This document shows positions 43,796 to 55,520 of a stretch of 64,000 nucleotides of DNA, in pieces; positions within the stretch are counted from its first letter, which is position 1; each line of letters opens with the position of its first letter. Below the pieces are notes generated by a model that saw only the letters and a program-made list of their open reading frames with translations, was not told the DNA's origin and made no database searches. Origin of the DNA: Bipolaris cookei (lineage: Eukaryota > Ascomycota > Dothideomycetes > Pleosporales > Pleosporaceae); NCBI GenBank assembly GCA_002286855.1, contig NRSV01000027.1:265772-329771 (forward strand), read 5' to 3'. A program made the translations under genes and the position numbers.

Positions 43796-45340
43796 TCACC
43801 TTATACAGATTGTCTTTGCCTCCAGATAACTCATCACACCCATTTTCCCACCCTCTCTTCCAAGCCCACTCTGCCTGGAGCCACCCATGAGCGCCTCAAG
43901 ACTCGCCTGCTGCGACATATTGATGTTCACCATGCCTGATCGAATCTTTTTAGCTATCCACAACGCCCGCGGCACAGAGGGTGTGAACACGCAAGCAGCT
44001 AAGCCATAGTTTGTATCGTTTGCTAGTCGGATCGCCTCTTCCTCTGTCTTGAATGTGCAGATACTGATGACTGGCCCAAAAATCTCTTTGCGATAGATGC
44101 GAGCATCGTCACCATGGTTGAGGAAAATGGTGGGCTCAATGTACAACCCGCTTGTGCCTTTTCGTACTCTGCCAGTGACTAGTGACGCTTCTTTCTTGCC
44201 AATTTCGATAAACACCATCTCATGTTCGAATTGCTTGCCATCGGCTAGTGGGCCGTACATGATTCCCGGCTGCTTTGGATGTCCCATTATGTTGCTGAGT
44301 TGCTCGAAACGTATCTTGAGCTATGCAATGAAATCGTCAGTAATGTCTTCTTGCACAAAGGTACGACTGGCTGCGAGGCAAGCCTGGCCACTGTTCATGA
44401 GAAAATTCTGGCTGTGGTGTTGAAGGGCGTTTTCAATGTCTGCATCTGCAAAGATGAACGATGGTGATTTTCCACCGAGTTTAAGCGTGACACAATTGAG
44501 GTTGCTGAATGAAACATCAGTATTGGACTTTGTGAACTTGATCAGATCAAGCAACCTACCTCTGAGCCGCGAGCTCCTGGACCTTTTTTCCTGTAAATAC
44601 GGAACAAGTAAAGCCGATCTTGTCAATGTCCATGTGGCTGGCCATAGCAGCGCCCACTTTTCCGTCTCCGGTAATGATGTTGATGACACCAGGTGGAAAT
44701 TCAGCTTCCTTGACCAGCTCGCCTACTTGGATGAGTCCGATGGGAGTCTTTTCAGACTCCTTGTAAACAATCGTGCACCCAGTAACCACGGCGGGAGCGA
44801 CTTCGAGAGCAAAAAACATCATGGTACCATTCCAGGCTCCGATACCCGCGCACACTCCAACAGGTTCATACTCAACAATCTAACTCCGTATCAGCATATC
44901 CTTGAGAGAAAGAAATTCGAGGATCTAACAGACCTTGTAAATCCCATCAACCTCCGGCCACTGCTCCCCAGGCACCTTATCCGTCCAGCCCGCCATATAC
45001 CTGAAACAATCCGATGCAATCTTGTGCATCCATTGCGTAATCATAACCGGCCGGCCCATACTCTTTGCCCCCCCAATGCCTCCAAATCCATGACGTGCTT
45101 GTCAATCAAGTCGGCAAAGCGGTACATAACTTGCATGCGCTACTGCTACAGCTGTGTCCACATCCGCGAGAGAGGCGATTTGGATACCATCTAAAACTAG
45201 GGATTCATCATGAGGTAAGTAGATTGAGAGGGTTTCAGCGGGAGTGGAGTTGATGTACTGGTGGTGTTGGTTGGGTGAATCGGGGTATGTATCTGGGTTT
45301 GGTTTACTTCATTGTTGATGAAAAATCCTTTTTGAACCAT
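43796..45340 (-). pseudogene. Aldehyde dehydrogenase pseudogene
   Basis: The full length of an NAD(P)-dependent ALDH is traceable. Exon 1 is 45340-45308 (MVQKGFFINNE); introns are 45307-45258, 44933-44880 and 44559-44505. Family blocks are SLADVDTAVAVAHA, PVGVCAGIGAWNG, SEKTPIG, FPPGVINIITGDG, TLKLGGKSP, the catalytic-Cys region NSGQACLAASR, KEIFGPV and SGMVNIN. Defects: about 15 residues and the frame are lost near 45121-45140 (AHASY to MYRFADLID); a TAG at 44323-44321 stands where Gln (CAG) is expected; and the IGFTGS loop has Cys for the first Gly of the nucleotide-binding GS. All introns remain, so it decayed in place and is not a processed copy. Confidence 0.85.
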
Positions 45341-46568
45341 TTTGATTGGCGTGTATAATCTTTAGTTGGGGCTGTGGTTAGGATATGTACTGTATGGGTG
45401 ATTTTTATGCTCGAGTATCCGAGTTTCGCTCTGGTGATGTGTTGTGACTTGTGAATTGTGAGTTGCGAGTTGTAAGCTTCAAGATTGAATGCATCTCCCC
45501 TTCACACGAACACCAGCTATTATATACACACTAAGCTACAAACGATCACTATACTACAGCTATATCCAGTAATCCTGTAGGGGTTTCATCAGCTTCAGGC
45601 ATAAACCTCAAGTGTACGAAGGAGCCTGTCGTTTACCTATTCGGGATTAGCTCCAGTGTCGATGAAGCGGAGTTCCACGCTAGCAATACTAAGTATAGTA
45701 CTAATTGAGTTTAGCTTCTACCGCTACGAGCGAGTTAATAGAATTGACTTGTTTGTAGGGTCAGTGGCGCTCAAGTAGATTACATGCATCTGCTGGCGGA
45801 CCAATTTTCGCGTACAGTAAGCTGCGCCCAGGCATCGCTGACTTTGCAGAGATGTGCAAGGCGGTTTGTGCCAGCTCATGCACAGCTCTTCTGCGGACGA
45901 AAAGCAGATGTCCGTTTCTGAGCGGGGGCATGCCAGTCTAGAACTTCGCACCATAAGCATGTTACTTCTTAAATTTAGACTATCCGCCGGGAGGTCGGGA
46001 TAGTCAGCGATGACACAGCATGCGCCGGTAAGAGTGGTTGACAGATGTATATATACACAGGTGATTATAACCCTGCTAGATGAGGTCATCGAGTCTGCTT
46101 TTACAGACACCATACTCTACACATGGGGGTCTCTCGAAGACCCAAGAAATGACGAGGTACGTTGCAGTCGTATTCTATGCTTCAGCAAAGTTCATGCTAG
46201 AGTACTCTCTTAGCAGCCATTGGGTACGGTTATATGAACAGCATTGGCTTCAGTACGAGTTTGACGGAATTAGAATGGCAATCAGGTCTCAGGGGTGTCC
46301 AAGTGACATGCAGGGCATTCAAGGTTTTCCACTTTGAGACACATGCCGAGGGATAAAATGCTGCTCTAATTTCTACTTGGGCCCCAAGCCGACTATGGAG
46401 CCTCATGATCCGCGCTAGTCCCCACATAGGCTAGACTTGTATGCAAGTGGGGCGGTAGTGCATGCCAGACTCCCGGCTCAGCGGGGCTATTTCTTCCCCG
46501 TCCACCGACCCACGCCTCTGAAAACTTTGGGCATTGCGTAAAGGACCATCCTTCATTCTTGTACGGTC
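45341..46568. other. Intergenic, no gene seen
   Basis: 1.2 kb between the ALDH pseudogene and the transcription factor, which face away from each other. The minus-strand frame at 45724-46113 has no motif. Confidence 0.55.
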
Positions 46569-49284
46569 ATGGCCGATACCAAGGGCGGCGCATTAGGCCA
46601 CTCACCAGGCTCGACAGGCAAACAAAGCGGAGGCCGCCCACGAGTGATTTCATCCTGTTTAACATGTCGACGAAGGAAAGTCAAATGCGACCATGTCCAT
46701 CCTGTCTGTGGCTCTTGTACTCGAGGCAACCATGCTTGCACCTGGACAGATCAGGTCCAGGCACCCACTGCTACTGGAAGGGTATCGAAATCTACCCTAG
46801 TGACTGGTGGAAAGGGCGGAAGAAGTAATGACGTTCAAGCCCGGCTGGATCGACTCGAGTATCTTTTGGAAAAGGCGGTCGCTGGACAGGAGACTAACTC
46901 GGTATCATCCCTGCGCTCCAGCGCGGACTTTGAGAGAAAAGAGGTGGACGCTTCAACCCCGTCCTGCAGCAGTCAGACTTCCCAGGGAGCCGGGATTACT
47001 TCTGACAATGGCGACGGGACACTTTTGCTGAATGGTGGACAATCCCAGTTCGTCTCATCTCTGCATTTTGCATTGCTTGCTGACGAGGTAAGTAAGACGT
47101 TGCCATTTTGGTCTCTCTGTAATTACTTGACAGCTCGAGCAAGTATGTGCTGACCCTTGTTAGATTCAAGACATCAAGGCTTTGCTAGGCGATAAGACGG
47201 ATGAGGAGAGGAAAGAAGTTCCACAGAGCAGTTTAGTCGATCTACTCTCACTGGGTCGCGCGGGCGCAGGCTCCAATCTTGAAAACTTACTGCCTAGCAC
47301 CCAAGAGCACCGCGATATCCTCCTGGACGTCTACTTTGCCAATGTAGACCCAATGGTGAGGATCACGCACAGACCGACAGTGATGCGCAAATTTTCCACA
47401 TATAACTCTGAAGCACATCCTATTGCCTACGCCATCTACTTCTCTGCTATCAATTCATTGCCTCCCAAAATTGTCCAGACCAAATTTGGCAATACCAAGG
47501 AAGCCCTTCTCGACCGATTCCAACTGGGCGTCGAAATCTCCCTTGCAAGAGAAAATTACCTAACAACATCCGATCTTGAAATATTCCAGGGCTTTGTGCT
47601 GTGGCTAACATGCATCACAAGAGAGGAAGACATGGGTAGGCTTATAAAGCACTCGTTGGTATGCTAGGCTGACATGGAAATTAGGAAAAGCATGGGTGTT
47701 AATTGGCATAGCTTTTCGCATTGCCCTAAATCAGGGATTACACAGAGATCCATCCTTGTTTCCTACAGGATCAATGGACGCCCTCACTATTGAACAACGC
47801 CGCCGCATGTGGCATCAGCTTGGACATCTGGAATTTCGTGCAGCTGAATGCAAAGGTCAAGAGCCAAGTATAACTGAAGATTTTTACACAACGCTTTTCC
47901 CCCGGAATATCGATGATGAAGAACTTGTCGATGGAGCGAGTCCGGGCCAAGCTCCATACAACGAGCAAAAGTTCACATCAATGACATTTCAGCTGGTCCG
48001 ATTCAACGGTATGCGAGCGCTGAGGCGCATAGTCCAAAGCACATATCGTTTAGAGCGGCGAATGCTAGATTCTGGGCTTCACGGAACCTCCCGGCCAGAC
48101 CCCGCTCAGGAGTTGCGAGATCTTTATGAGCAGATTAAAGTTATGCTCGATGAAGTACACGAAGAGACTCATCGAAAGTACTTGCAATTTCTTAACCCGG
48201 AAATACCAATGGAGCGATTGACCTTGGGACTGGCTTCGCTACTCGAATGGCGTGCTTACTTATTTTTCTGGCTCCGTATGCCGCGTGCGTACCGTGATGA
48301 TGTCTTCTCCGATGACATCCGCAGATCGTACGTATCTCCAGTTGAACACGTCTTGTTTAGAACCAGTAGGGACTAACGATTTAGGATATTTGAAAAATCT
48401 GTCAACTGCGTAGAGACAATCAATGGAGCAGCTGCGGATGTTGACGCCGCTCGCTTTCAGTGGCACATTGGTATACCGACCCACTTTTCGTATTTTCAAG
48501 GCTAACAAATCAAGGCGCTATTGCTTCGTTCCAAGCTATCATGCACATTCTATCCGAGCTGCGCAACCCCCTGTTCGATGCACCAGACCGGCAACGAGCT
48601 TTACGAGCGCTGCAAACGTCGCGCATTCTGCGAGCAAACAACAACGCCAAGGCATGGCAGGCTGTCAAGAATATGATTGACAAGGCCGTAGCCGAGCACA
48701 GCCTTTCGCCCAGGTCCCAAACTCAACCCTTGAATCCGTACATGAGCCAGCCTACACCTGCGTCTGCGACTATGCCTGCTCCCATGTCTACATCGACGTC
48801 GACGTCTACGCCTACATCTACGCCTGTGTCTGCAACAATGTCTACGCTTCCACTAAGAACTATACCAGATAGCAATACAGGACCATACCAAGCAATACCG
48901 GAAATACCTGCTTATGCTTATCAACCCAGTTCCATGGCGTTCAGTCAACCGACACTACTACCACAGTCTCAGCCGCTCCCCCAACCACCGCCAGTACAAC
49001 CTCAACCTGACATAATGGATTCGACATCAGATTTCCAAAACCGCGCACCAGTCTGGGATGACATCAATATAAACAACATCAACAATATCGTTGGAGATAT
49101 GCAACCAACTACCAATGTCATCCCTGAATTCGATTTTGTAAGTTTCAAAATGTAATCCGAGGGGAAGGGGCATGATTACTGACCAAAGCAGGGCTTCTGG
49201 GGTGACCCCTTCAACTATGAGAATGAGCCTGTTGCAATGCCAATGCAAGATGGCTATTTTCTCCAATGGACAGCAGGAGTCTGA
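46569..49284 (+). CDS. Zn2Cys6 transcription factor with fungal-specific domain
   Basis: Six exons (46569-47087, 47164-47635, 47685-48327, 48385-48470, 48515-49137, 49192-49284) give 811 aa; all five introns (44-76 nt) keep frame. The Zn cluster has its six Cys at residues 30, 33, 40, 47, 50 and 57 (CLTCRRRKVKC first half, CGSC second), spacing C-X2-C-X6-C-X6-C-X2-C-X6-C. A short coiled coil follows (VQARLDRLEYLLEKAV), the usual dimerisation element. The middle homology domain includes YFANVDPMVRITHRPT, FRIALNQGLHRDPS, and RRRMWHQLGHLEFR. The C-terminus is Pro/Gln/Ser/Thr-rich with an STST repeat (about 48785-48845), a likely activation region. The target genes are unknown; the neighbouring ALDH pseudogene is the only nearby enzyme. 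Confidence 0.93.
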
Positions 49285-50919
49285 ACTACGTTAGCGAATG
49301 ATATACTACCTTTTTTTCTGCCTTTCCGATCGTATGCAAGAGCAATCATCTTGAGCTTGGCAGATCGTATTCCAGATTAAGGCTCCGCATTACTCCGCAT
49401 TACTCCGATTGGCAGCGGTCTTTTCAGGTATTCTAGGCCAATCAGTATAGCGATTTGGAACACCGTTGCAACTGGCTGGTCGTCATATGATACGCCTTCC
49501 CACAAGTCCACGCTACAGAATCCACCCATATAGCCATGGACACGTCGCCATATCAGCGGGAAGAAAGCAAACGAGTGGAGTAGAACACGAGATCAGAACA
49601 CCTGGTATCTACTCTTCGGTTCTATAGCCATGTTTAACGCTAGCAAAAAAACAGGGTTGGCCATAGGGGGGGTCCGGGCCATCGTGGACAAAAGAACGTT
49701 GAGAAGACTTGTACCACTTTCAGTGTTGCTAAGAAGCACTACGCACGCTTTAGAAAAAGAAATCGCACTGCACCTCTTCGCAGTAAGGCAGCTGTAATTG
49801 TAGCAGGCTCGGCTACAGGTGGATTGAGCATTCAACCAAGCTTTGAGATATATGCAGACAACGCCCTGTTTGGTGTCAGCATGTATATACTTTATTGTTG
49901 CAAATAAAAAAATACCATTCAATAGACGAATTAGAATATCAAGAATATATTTATCTACCATCACCACTTTTACCAGACGCTATCTACGCTTTCTTAAGTT
50001 GATGCTTCAACACCTCAACATAGACTTCACGGTACTTCGATATTCTCCATACTCGCATTACCCAATACACCTAACCGCTAGACCTCTCTTACCTAAAAAA
50101 AAACAAAGACAGAACTGAAAGCAAAATACCCAAAGTTCCAAAGGACCTAGTTCATACACAATACCTAACCTCGATAACCCATCTTTAATCCCAACATGTA
50201 CATATGAAGTCCAATTCGGCTCCCAAGCTCCCAAGCTTGTATCTACTAACCCCCCCCCTCTCCACCTTCGATTCCCCCGATGGCCCCGATTCACCGACAG
50301 TGACAATACTTCTATCTGTCATCTCCATTTTTTACTTTCCAATTTCTCAGTCCTAAAAAAAATGCCTTACTATGTTTTTATGAATACAAACTACACGACG
50401 TAATAAGAGACGGGGTATAAGAAGTAGCGGGATAGATAGTGACGTGCAAGGTAAATTGGTACGAGTACGGAGACGGGGATGCTGAGTTGGAATGATTACA
50501 TCATTCGTGGGTTGATATGAGACGAGATGAAAGAGAGGGCAGCGTATGTGTGTGTGTGTGCTAGAAGGTATATGATTTGCTAGTCTGGTAGATGAAACTT
50601 AATTCGTGTCGGGGTATGAATTTCCTTTTGATCTTGTGCTTAGAGTTTAGAGTGAATTACTAGCATGGGCAAAAAACTACTTCCTAACATTAACTAATTC
50701 TTATTTTTTTTTTCAATTCACCCCGCAATAATATTCATGATATGCATGGTCAAAAGGCGAACAAAAGAATACGTGGTAGGCTGAGAAGTTTCATGAGTGT
50801 TGTACAAGATAACAGTAGCTCCTATCCGGCTGATTCCGAAATTGCAGTCAGAGATGCCAGCAGCGACCTCTAAATAATCTAGACACCACATAGCACTCTT
50901 GAACATCTGGAAACCCAAC
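49285..50919. other. Intergenic, no gene seen
   Basis: 1.6 kb. It holds a 10-bp tandem repeat (CCGCATTACT twice at 49385-49404). A plus-strand stretch at about 49615-49800 reads a partly open frame with FNASKKTGLA and KRTLRRLVPLSVLLR, not assignable; it may be a gene or transposon fragment. Confidence 0.5.
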
Positions 50920-51673
50920 CTACTCATCCTTGACACCACCGCGTCCCGCGCGCTCAGCAGCCTCAATGCTCTTCTTGTCCGTCTTAATCTCACCAGCACC
51001 CATACCCATCATACCACCAGCAGCCTTCCACGGCCTAGCCAGGTCACCAGTCGCCGGCTGGCCAAACAAATGAACCTTGACAAGGTTTCCCTCGAATGCG
51101 CCCTTGAGGGGGATGATGGACTGGATGAGGAGCGGGTTGGTGTATTTGAAGTAAAGGTGCATAACGCACATCATGCCGACACCCATCGCTTGGGCCTTGA
51201 AGAGCTCGCGCAACTTGCCGAGATCGTACGCTTTGACCGTTGTAGCGACGAATTTGGGTTCCTCGCCAGATCCCATTGGCGGGGGCTCTACGTATTTGAC
51301 AACGGTCATGTCTGCGCCATGTGTGTTAGCTTGCTTCCTCCTTATCGGAAGTATTCGCGATTATGGGGCAACACACCATTCTTCTTGTTGATCTGCGTCT
51401 GGACATAGAGGTAGATGCTCGCAATGATCAGGTTGGAGACAATGTAGAGTGCGCGCACGCCGTTGAGTACATTGGGGTCATCAAAGGGAATCCTTTTTGA
51501 GATTTGCATAAATCCCCTGTATATGTGTTAGATTTTTGGTCTGCTGCGTATGCGAAAAGGCTAGAGCGGGGCATACAGGATGATGACCAGGTTGGAACTG
51601 CGGCGAGGATTAGCAAACTGTCTTTAACAGCCTCGGAGACCAGGGATGCATACATTTGTGGGTTGATAGCCAT
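50920..51673 (-). CDS. PHO88: PHO88/SND3 ER membrane protein
   Basis: ER protein first linked to phosphate transport in yeast and now also known as Snd3 of the SRP-independent targeting pathway. Exons are 51673-51654 (20 nt), 51597-51577 (21 nt), 51516-51377 and 51311-50920; 190 aa. The two tiny exons join MAINPQ to ISNLVIIL to GFMQISKRIPFDDP, restoring the family N-terminus and first membrane segment. The second membrane segment is ALYIVSNLIIASIYLYV, then NKKN/DMTVVKYVEPPP. Also conserved are VKAYDL, MHLYFKYTNPLLIQSI and VKVHLFGQPATGDLARP. The C-terminal tail is Gly/Met-rich then charged. Confidence 0.95.
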
Positions 51674-52234
51674 TGTGAGAGTCGGGGTGGATGAATCGAG
51701 GCAGCTAGGTAAGGGGCGTTTCGGCAGAGGATTATAAAGAGTCCTGGAAGAGAGGTGAGGTGTTGTGGCGCGAAACGTGGGAGAGAAGCCGAGGGGATGA
51801 GTGGGCGACTTTTGTGGTGGGCGAGGATAACTCTAGCGCGACCCAAGAGGCCAGGTTGCCGGCGGCGGGTTAGCCTCAATCGGACTTCACCCTTCTAGGC
51901 TCGTCCAAGGTCTTCTCAGAACACATCCCCAGTTTATAACGGCGTAGCAAGACTTTCCCATGGTATAGCATGTTTCAAAATTGCAGCAAAAATACCGAGG
52001 TCTGGCAGACTGCCAGCACTCTGGCTCTACTTGAATTCAGGGTATCTTATCTATAATAGTCCTGTGGATGTATATGCAAACCAACGCCTATTTGATACCC
52101 TTGGTATCCAATCCACATGAACCCGTGTTTGTTCCCGAAGCGCCACGCTAAAATATCAAAACTCGATGTCAACCTCATAGTCATCTCTGTCCCAATGCAA
52201 CCAATGTCCAATCAATAGCCAGACCTTGTAGCAA
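51674..52234. other. Intergenic, no gene seen
   Basis: 560 bp between PHO88 and the 3' end of the deubiquitinase; presumably the PHO88 promoter and the other gene's 3' UTR. Confidence 0.5.
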
Positions 52235-55022
52235 TCACATAACAATGCATTCGCGATCCGGCCGAGTTTTTCCCTTTGACTTACCTTTTTCCAGGATCGC
52301 ACCAGGCTCTCTACTCTTACTCCTCATCCTATCCTTCTTCTCCTTTTTGCTCTTGCTCTGTGAGATTCCAGACTCTTTCTTCTCCTTGACCGGAGAGGGT
52401 GATATTTGGCTGTCCTCAGGGCTTGTGGCCTTGTCGATTACAACGCTAGGTTCATCCCCAGTACTAACAGCCTCTGCCATGATCAGCTTGTTATTGCTAC
52501 CCCGGCCTGTCAGCCGCGACAGAGTAATGGACAACCGATTTTCGCCACTTGGACTACCCGGTCGACTTTTGCCAGCGCCGGACATCCATATGCGTGAGCC
52601 ACGCCGGGAAACAGATAGGAAGCCGGTCTTCTCGTCAGCTGGAGTTGTTGGTTGGGTTCGGCCGCGAAGGTTCCCTTCGCCATCTTCAATGGTTATGCTG
52701 CTCCGCCAGTTACTGGAGATGCTGTTCCGACTGGCTGGCTCGTCCGTGCGATTCGGTTCAGTATGCGCATCGGGCACGCTAATCTTTTCCCAGTCGCCAG
52801 TAGTATCGCCGTCTGTTGCGGTGGTAGAGGGCAGAGAGGCCAGCGTTTCGCGGGACGGATCTACAGACGGAATTCTAGACTGCACCTCTGCGTAGGTTGG
52901 GGGATCACCTCTGGAAGCCAGTTCTTCATCAATAGGCTGTACTTGGTAGAACAAGAGATACGGCGACTCTTCTCGCAGAGCTTGCTCAATGTCGACCTCG
53001 GTGACTCGTTGATTCGAAAGATCATCAAACCGTAGCCATTTCGCTTCTTCGTCCTCAGATTCGGAATTGGCAGTTCTGGGTCTCCCACGAGCATTGGCAC
53101 GAACAAGTGCAATGTAATGTCCAGAGTCCACTGATACACCTCGATGGCAGACGACCGATTGAAGCACTAGCTTGAAATTGCCAAATAATGGACCCTCTTC
53201 TTTCATTCTTTCGTCTGAAATGAAATGGGGCAAGCCAATGTCAAGTGGGATGTCGATGTAGGTATCGAGGCGCTTCGGAGTGCCATTTGGGTTCATGGTG
53301 TATCGCTTCAGACATATTCCAAGAACAGGGCGTTTTGCAGAGAAATGTGCTGCAACCTGTGCATCTGACCTTGGCACATTGTCTGTGTACCATGCTACCG
53401 AAGTTGTCAGCACTGCGGACAGTGGCAGGAAATTCGACTTACGGATAAGACTGAAAAACTGCCATGCTGGCATGAGAATCTCCTTCTTAAGTAGAGAAGC
53501 TGAGCGGGGTCGACCGCTAGAGCTGTTGTCTAGCATATCCTCAACATGCTTCTTCTCGTCGAACATTTGGGCTTCAGGAGGCTGGCGCAAGTAGCGCTTA
53601 CCGAAGATGCTATCAGCACGGCGACGGCCTTCTAGCTCAGGTCGGACTGGCGCCAAAGTGGTTGTAGGCTCCAACGATATGGGAGATGAAACGATTGGAG
53701 TCATTGGCGTGTCCACTTCTGCAGTTTCAATATGTATCAACTCGTTTTTCTCAGGATTCTTTCCTGTGAATTCATCCCTGGTTGATCTTATGGAAGCAAT
53801 CGTATTCTGCCGTTGCAGGTAGCGCTTCACCTCGATTCTGTTGTTGAAATAGGTCTCTAAGCAGTCCTCGAGCGTAACGATACGACCCTCTTCTGGTTCT
53901 GGGATAGCAACTTCCAGGAGTCGTTCGTTTACAAACTTGTGGTCGTCTTCTTTATCTTCGCGCCCAGTATGATAAATATCCATCTTTAGGGTAAGGAGTG
54001 GTAGTTCAAGCGCTCCTGTGATAAATGTAAAAGCTTCGGATGCGTCCTGCTGCTGCATTTGCGCCGCATCTTCCCAGCCACATCGTGCGAGCGAATCCTG
54101 AAGGTGCTTGGTCTATGATGGTCATTAGTTACGAAAGTGACGGTGGTGCAGATATACCATACCAGGTCGACTCTGATGAGCTGGCCCGTGCGCAGCAGGT
54201 TCACCCATAGTCTCAAGACGGCAGCCAGTTTCTTCCGGGGCTCATCCTCGAAATTATCGTACAACATGGCTTCAAAGCTATCAAGGCGCGCAAACATAGC
54301 AAAGAGGAGCGCATCCAGATAGCATGTCACCATGTTCCGATTTATGGCGCCTAGCATGGGAACGTTGGGGTTATAGTCCTTCAGTTCGCCCTCGAGCGAT
54401 TCGTTGGCAAGGACCAAGAGGCCATAGGCCTTGTCAAGGTCATCCGGGTACCAAGCGAGGGCATGTTCGGCATGTTCCTCTGTCATTTTTGTTATACCCG
54501 AACCGTAGAGTCGGGTAAGCAGCATCTTGACCTGTACATGGTCAACAAGAGTGCGTGTAGTCGTGTCTCTTGACATACTTTTTTCTCGGCATGTTCGTTT
54601 GCGGGCGGTCTGGGCCCTTCGCTGGTGAATATTCTGTAGAGATCGAGCGGAGTATCTGGGGATTGAGACTGGAGAGGCATATGGTCAGAAGAGCGGGGAA
54701 GAGGGTGTTGAATGGTGACAGGCGTGGGAAGAGGGCGACCTGGCGCTGAGGTGTGCAGTAATAGAAGACTGTCGCCTAGAGGATGCTGCAACACAAATGG
54801 AAGCTTATGATACAGTGCCTGAACACCAGCCGATAGCCGCCGCCGGCGGCTCATCCGGGGAGGCGATGGCAGACGGACGGTGCAGCATGGCGCAGGGGCG
54901 GGGGAGTCGAGGGAGTAAGTAGAAGCGAAAGAAGACGGGCGTACTTTTGATTTGGTGTGCTTGGAGGCGCGCTTGTCGCCGTGCTTGTCACGCCGGCTGA
55001 GGAATCGCGAGACGCCGTTCAT
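52235..55022 (-). CDS. USP-family ubiquitin hydrolase with C-terminal CaaX box
   Basis: Cysteine protease that removes ubiquitin. Exons are 55022-54579, 54531-54163, 54112-53443 and 53394-52235; 880 aa. The 48-nt third intron is a multiple of three without stops; splicing it joins FFSLIP to WYTDNVPRSD. The Cys box is NRNMVTCYLDALLFAMF, divergent from the usual GNTCYMNS. A second box has QQQDASEAF. The His box is GVSVDSGHYIALVR, ending in ESPYLLFYQV. Between the boxes lies a disordered insert. The first 148 residues are basic and Ser/Pro-rich. After the catalytic domain is a long Ser/Lys-rich tail ending in CIVM, a CaaX motif that would allow prenylation and membrane attachment. It is divergent from the uL5m gene. 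Confidence 0.9.
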
Positions 55023-55520
55023 GATGGCAGAGGTGGTAGGCAATGGGGGAATGCATGCAGAAGAAGGGTATGTGGTGAATGTGGAGGTTGACAGGGTGGT
55101 GGAGAAGTCGCGGGGCGGGCAGGCGGGCTTGATGTCAGAGGAAGGTAGAGATGAGGCACAGCCAAGGAACGGGATGACGCCGTGCCGCGGGACGCAGGCG
55201 ACGACAAGGCAGCACGACGAGTGGTGGCGCAGGAAGAAGCACAACAAGACAAAGAAGCACAAGACATGGTCGAGTGTAGCAATCGTCAGCCGCTGCGCGG
55301 CTGGTGGCCGTTGTCGTAGCCAGTGGGGCCGCCTTATTGGCTGCCAGAGCGGGCCCTAGCTGGCTGGCGGTACTATTATGTAGGCGATCCCTGCGGCGTT
55401 CATCGTCTAGCGTATAGCGTATAGCGCATGGCCAGGAAAAGTCCGCTGGAGACTTGACATGGGCCATGCTATTGCTATCACGGACGACAATCACCCACCA
55501 CACGTCCCCCCGACGTCGTC
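55023..55520. promoter_or_regulatory. Divergent promoter between the USP gene and uL5m
   Basis: 498 bp between two outward-facing start codons. The frames within it are low-complexity and carry no motif. Confidence 0.5.

Noticed and set aside
45724..46113. 129-codon minus-strand frame
   Set aside because: No motif, no neighbour support, low complexity in part.
49593..49967. 124-codon minus-strand frame and an opposite partly open frame
   Set aside because: The opposite strand looks more protein-like but is too short and broken to assign.
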